The notes beneath the pieces are model-generated. The model saw only the letters and a list, made by a program, of their open reading frames with translations. It was not told the origin of the DNA and did not search any database. From Nitrospira moscoviensis (GTDB lineage: Bacteria > Nitrospirota > Nitrospiria > Nitrospirales > Nitrospiraceae): DNA of 64,000 nucleotides. Shown piece after piece: positions 63,078 to 64,000 of the stretch. How positions within the stretch are numbered: position 1 is the first letter of the stretch; each line of letters starts with the position of its first letter. The translations under genes were made by a program, and so were the position numbers. The stretch is taken from assembly GCF_001273775.1 (NCBI RefSeq), contig NZ_CP011801.1, positions 4,380,001 through 4,444,000 on the forward strand, written 5' to 3'.

Positions 63078-64000
63078 TTAGAAGCGGAAGGCACTACCAA
63101 TCCAGACCGTATTCACGATAGTGAGATCTTTCTCAAAAGTCAGTTTTCCTTGTGATCGAAGATAGCCAAGCGTGAGATCAATTCCTTGAGTGAGCGCGTA
63201 TCGTCCTTCAATCTCACCCTGCAAGGTTGTATCATGGGCGCCTCGAAAATCATCATCAGGTATACCCGACGTCAACGAATTCCTTTCATAGTCTATTCCG
63301 CATCTAATCGAAAGCCTCTCTGTTAGACGCGCAACGATTTCCGCCTCAAGGTAATGAATGTACCCGGAGACGTCCTCGCCAAATTCAGGTTGTTTTCGCC
63401 CCCTCGCAAGGCCACGCTCGAGGTGGTAGCCGAGCATAAAGGTGAGTCCTTCACGAAACTCCCACTCCATATGCGTACCCAGTGTCCAAAAGAACGTGTC
63501 CCGTCCAGAAAATGCTTCGTTGTACGAACGGGTTCCGTATCGATTAAGGAGACGGAGCGTCAAATTATCAAGAACCTTACGCTCTAATTCAATTGCTCCA
63601 AAATGAGTTGTGACACGCTCTTGCCCGATGCGGGATTCCCCCAGTCTGCTCTCTTCGTGGGTCCCTAAAAGCAGGTTGGGACCGTAATGATACCGAAGCC
63701 TCAGCTGTGTATTTGCCGGGAGCGCTTGCGTAATCTGTGCGCCGAATGTGCCGTGATTGAATTCAGGAGTGTTCTCGAAAATAAATCCTTGGGCACGAAT
63801 GGCGGCATCAAGCTTACCCCACGAGGGGAGAAAAGAGCGGGTCGCCTGAATCACTGGCTCGACGACAAAGCTGCGCCCTTGCCTGGGAATATCAAGGACC
63901 GGCTGTGTTGGGTCCTCAAGCAGTGATAGACGCTGCGAGGCAGAGAAATTGGATACGTTATCAGTATAAAATGTGTTTAACTCTCCGCTAAACTTCCATG
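63078..64000 (-). CDS. Outer-membrane beta-barrel protein, partial at window edge
   Basis: The frame stays open to the right edge, so the N-terminus lies outside. At least 306 residues show alternating polar/hydrophobic strands separated by turns (TQLRLRYHYGPNLLLG, MEWEFREGLTFMLGYHLERG, GIDLTLGYLRSQGKLTF) and a C-terminal Phe (WIGSAFRF) as in outer-membrane barrels. The exact family is not recognised. Confidence 0.7.
   Translation of the reverse strand, partial: WKFSGELNTFYTDNVSNFSASQRLSLLEDPTQPVLDIPRQGRSFVVEPVIQATRSFLPSWGKLDAAIRAQGFIFENTPEFNHGTFGAQITQALPANTQLRLRYHYGPNLLLGTHEESRLGESRIGQERVTTHFGAIELERKVLDNLTLRLLNRYGTRSYNEAFSGRDTFFWTLGTHMEWEFREGLTFMLGYHLERGLARGRKQPEFGEDVSGYIHYLEAEIVARLTERLSIRCGIDYERNSLTSGIPDDDFRGAHDTTLQGEIEGRYALTQGIDLTLGYLRSQGKLTFEKDLTIVNTVWIGSAFRF

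Noticed and set aside
24802..64000. CRISPR array or cas genes linked to the Tn7-like module
   Set aside because: I found no regularly spaced direct repeats with unique spacers and no Cas5/6/7/8 or Cas12-like product; only the 19-bp-period end repeats are present.

Overview
The window reads as chromosomal DNA of a Gram-negative chemolithotroph-like bacterium, most plausibly Nitrospirota (Nitrospira-like). This assignment is inferred from gene content: a three-gene succinate dehydrogenase/fumarate reductase, cytochrome P460 proteins, copper nitrite reductase, diheme peroxidase and outer-membrane/lipoprotein genes. No rRNA or tRNA is present to confirm it. Two clearly different halves meet near base 24,800: a GC-rich, tightly packed left part that looks like core genome, and a lower-GC right part rich in transposition genes and insertion-sequence debris.

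Left part (1-24,800). On the minus strand lie lemA, a PilZ-domain gene, the sdhC-sdhA-sdhB operon and a BaiN/HI0933-type flavoprotein. A plus-strand GH32 glycosidase lipoprotein follows, then a structured intergenic repeat. Next is a nine-gene surface-polysaccharide operon (8,374-18,744): initiating sugar-phosphate transferase, O-antigen ligase-like protein, GT4 glycosyltransferase, ABC exporter pair (wzm/wzt-like), two fused enzymes (nucleotidyltransferase+kinase and HAD phosphatase+nucleotidyltransferase), an unknown protein and a WavE-like protein. A large MscS-family channel follows, then a minus-strand operon of ppx/gppA and two thymidylate-kinase-fold proteins. One of these has Arg in place of the Walker A Lys.

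Right part (24,802 to the window end). A probable Tn7-like transposon end lies 73 bp upstream of ppx. It carries three 19-bp-spaced GGGAAC-type repeats. Behind it are an XRE regulator, a palindromic operator over a promoter, and a transposition operon tnsA-tnsB-tnsC-tniQ-tnsD. A sixth gene with an MbcA/ParS/Xre-type (DUF2384) domain ends the operon and has been knocked out by an IS21-family element. Both a short TniQ and a longer TnsD-like protein are present, as in some CRISPR-associated transposons, but no cas gene or CRISPR array is visible. The distal transposon end was not found.

Downstream (36-63 kb) lies a concentration of redox and nitrogen-oxide defence genes: MauG-type peroxidase, two intact and one broken cytochrome P460 genes, a Crp/Fnr regulator, SelO, MsrA, a thioredoxin-fold protein, a lactonase-like protein, uracil-DNA glycosylase, PagL-like lipid A deacylase, NirK, MsrB, catalase, a DyP-type peroxidase and a pqiA-pqiA-pqiB-pqiC operon. 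IS630, IS5 and IS3 fragments are embedded in it. A second identical 2,640-bp IS21 copy interrupts a DedA-rhodanese fusion gene. The two IS copies are direct repeats with different target duplications, so they are independent insertions. The window ends inside a minus-strand outer-membrane barrel gene.
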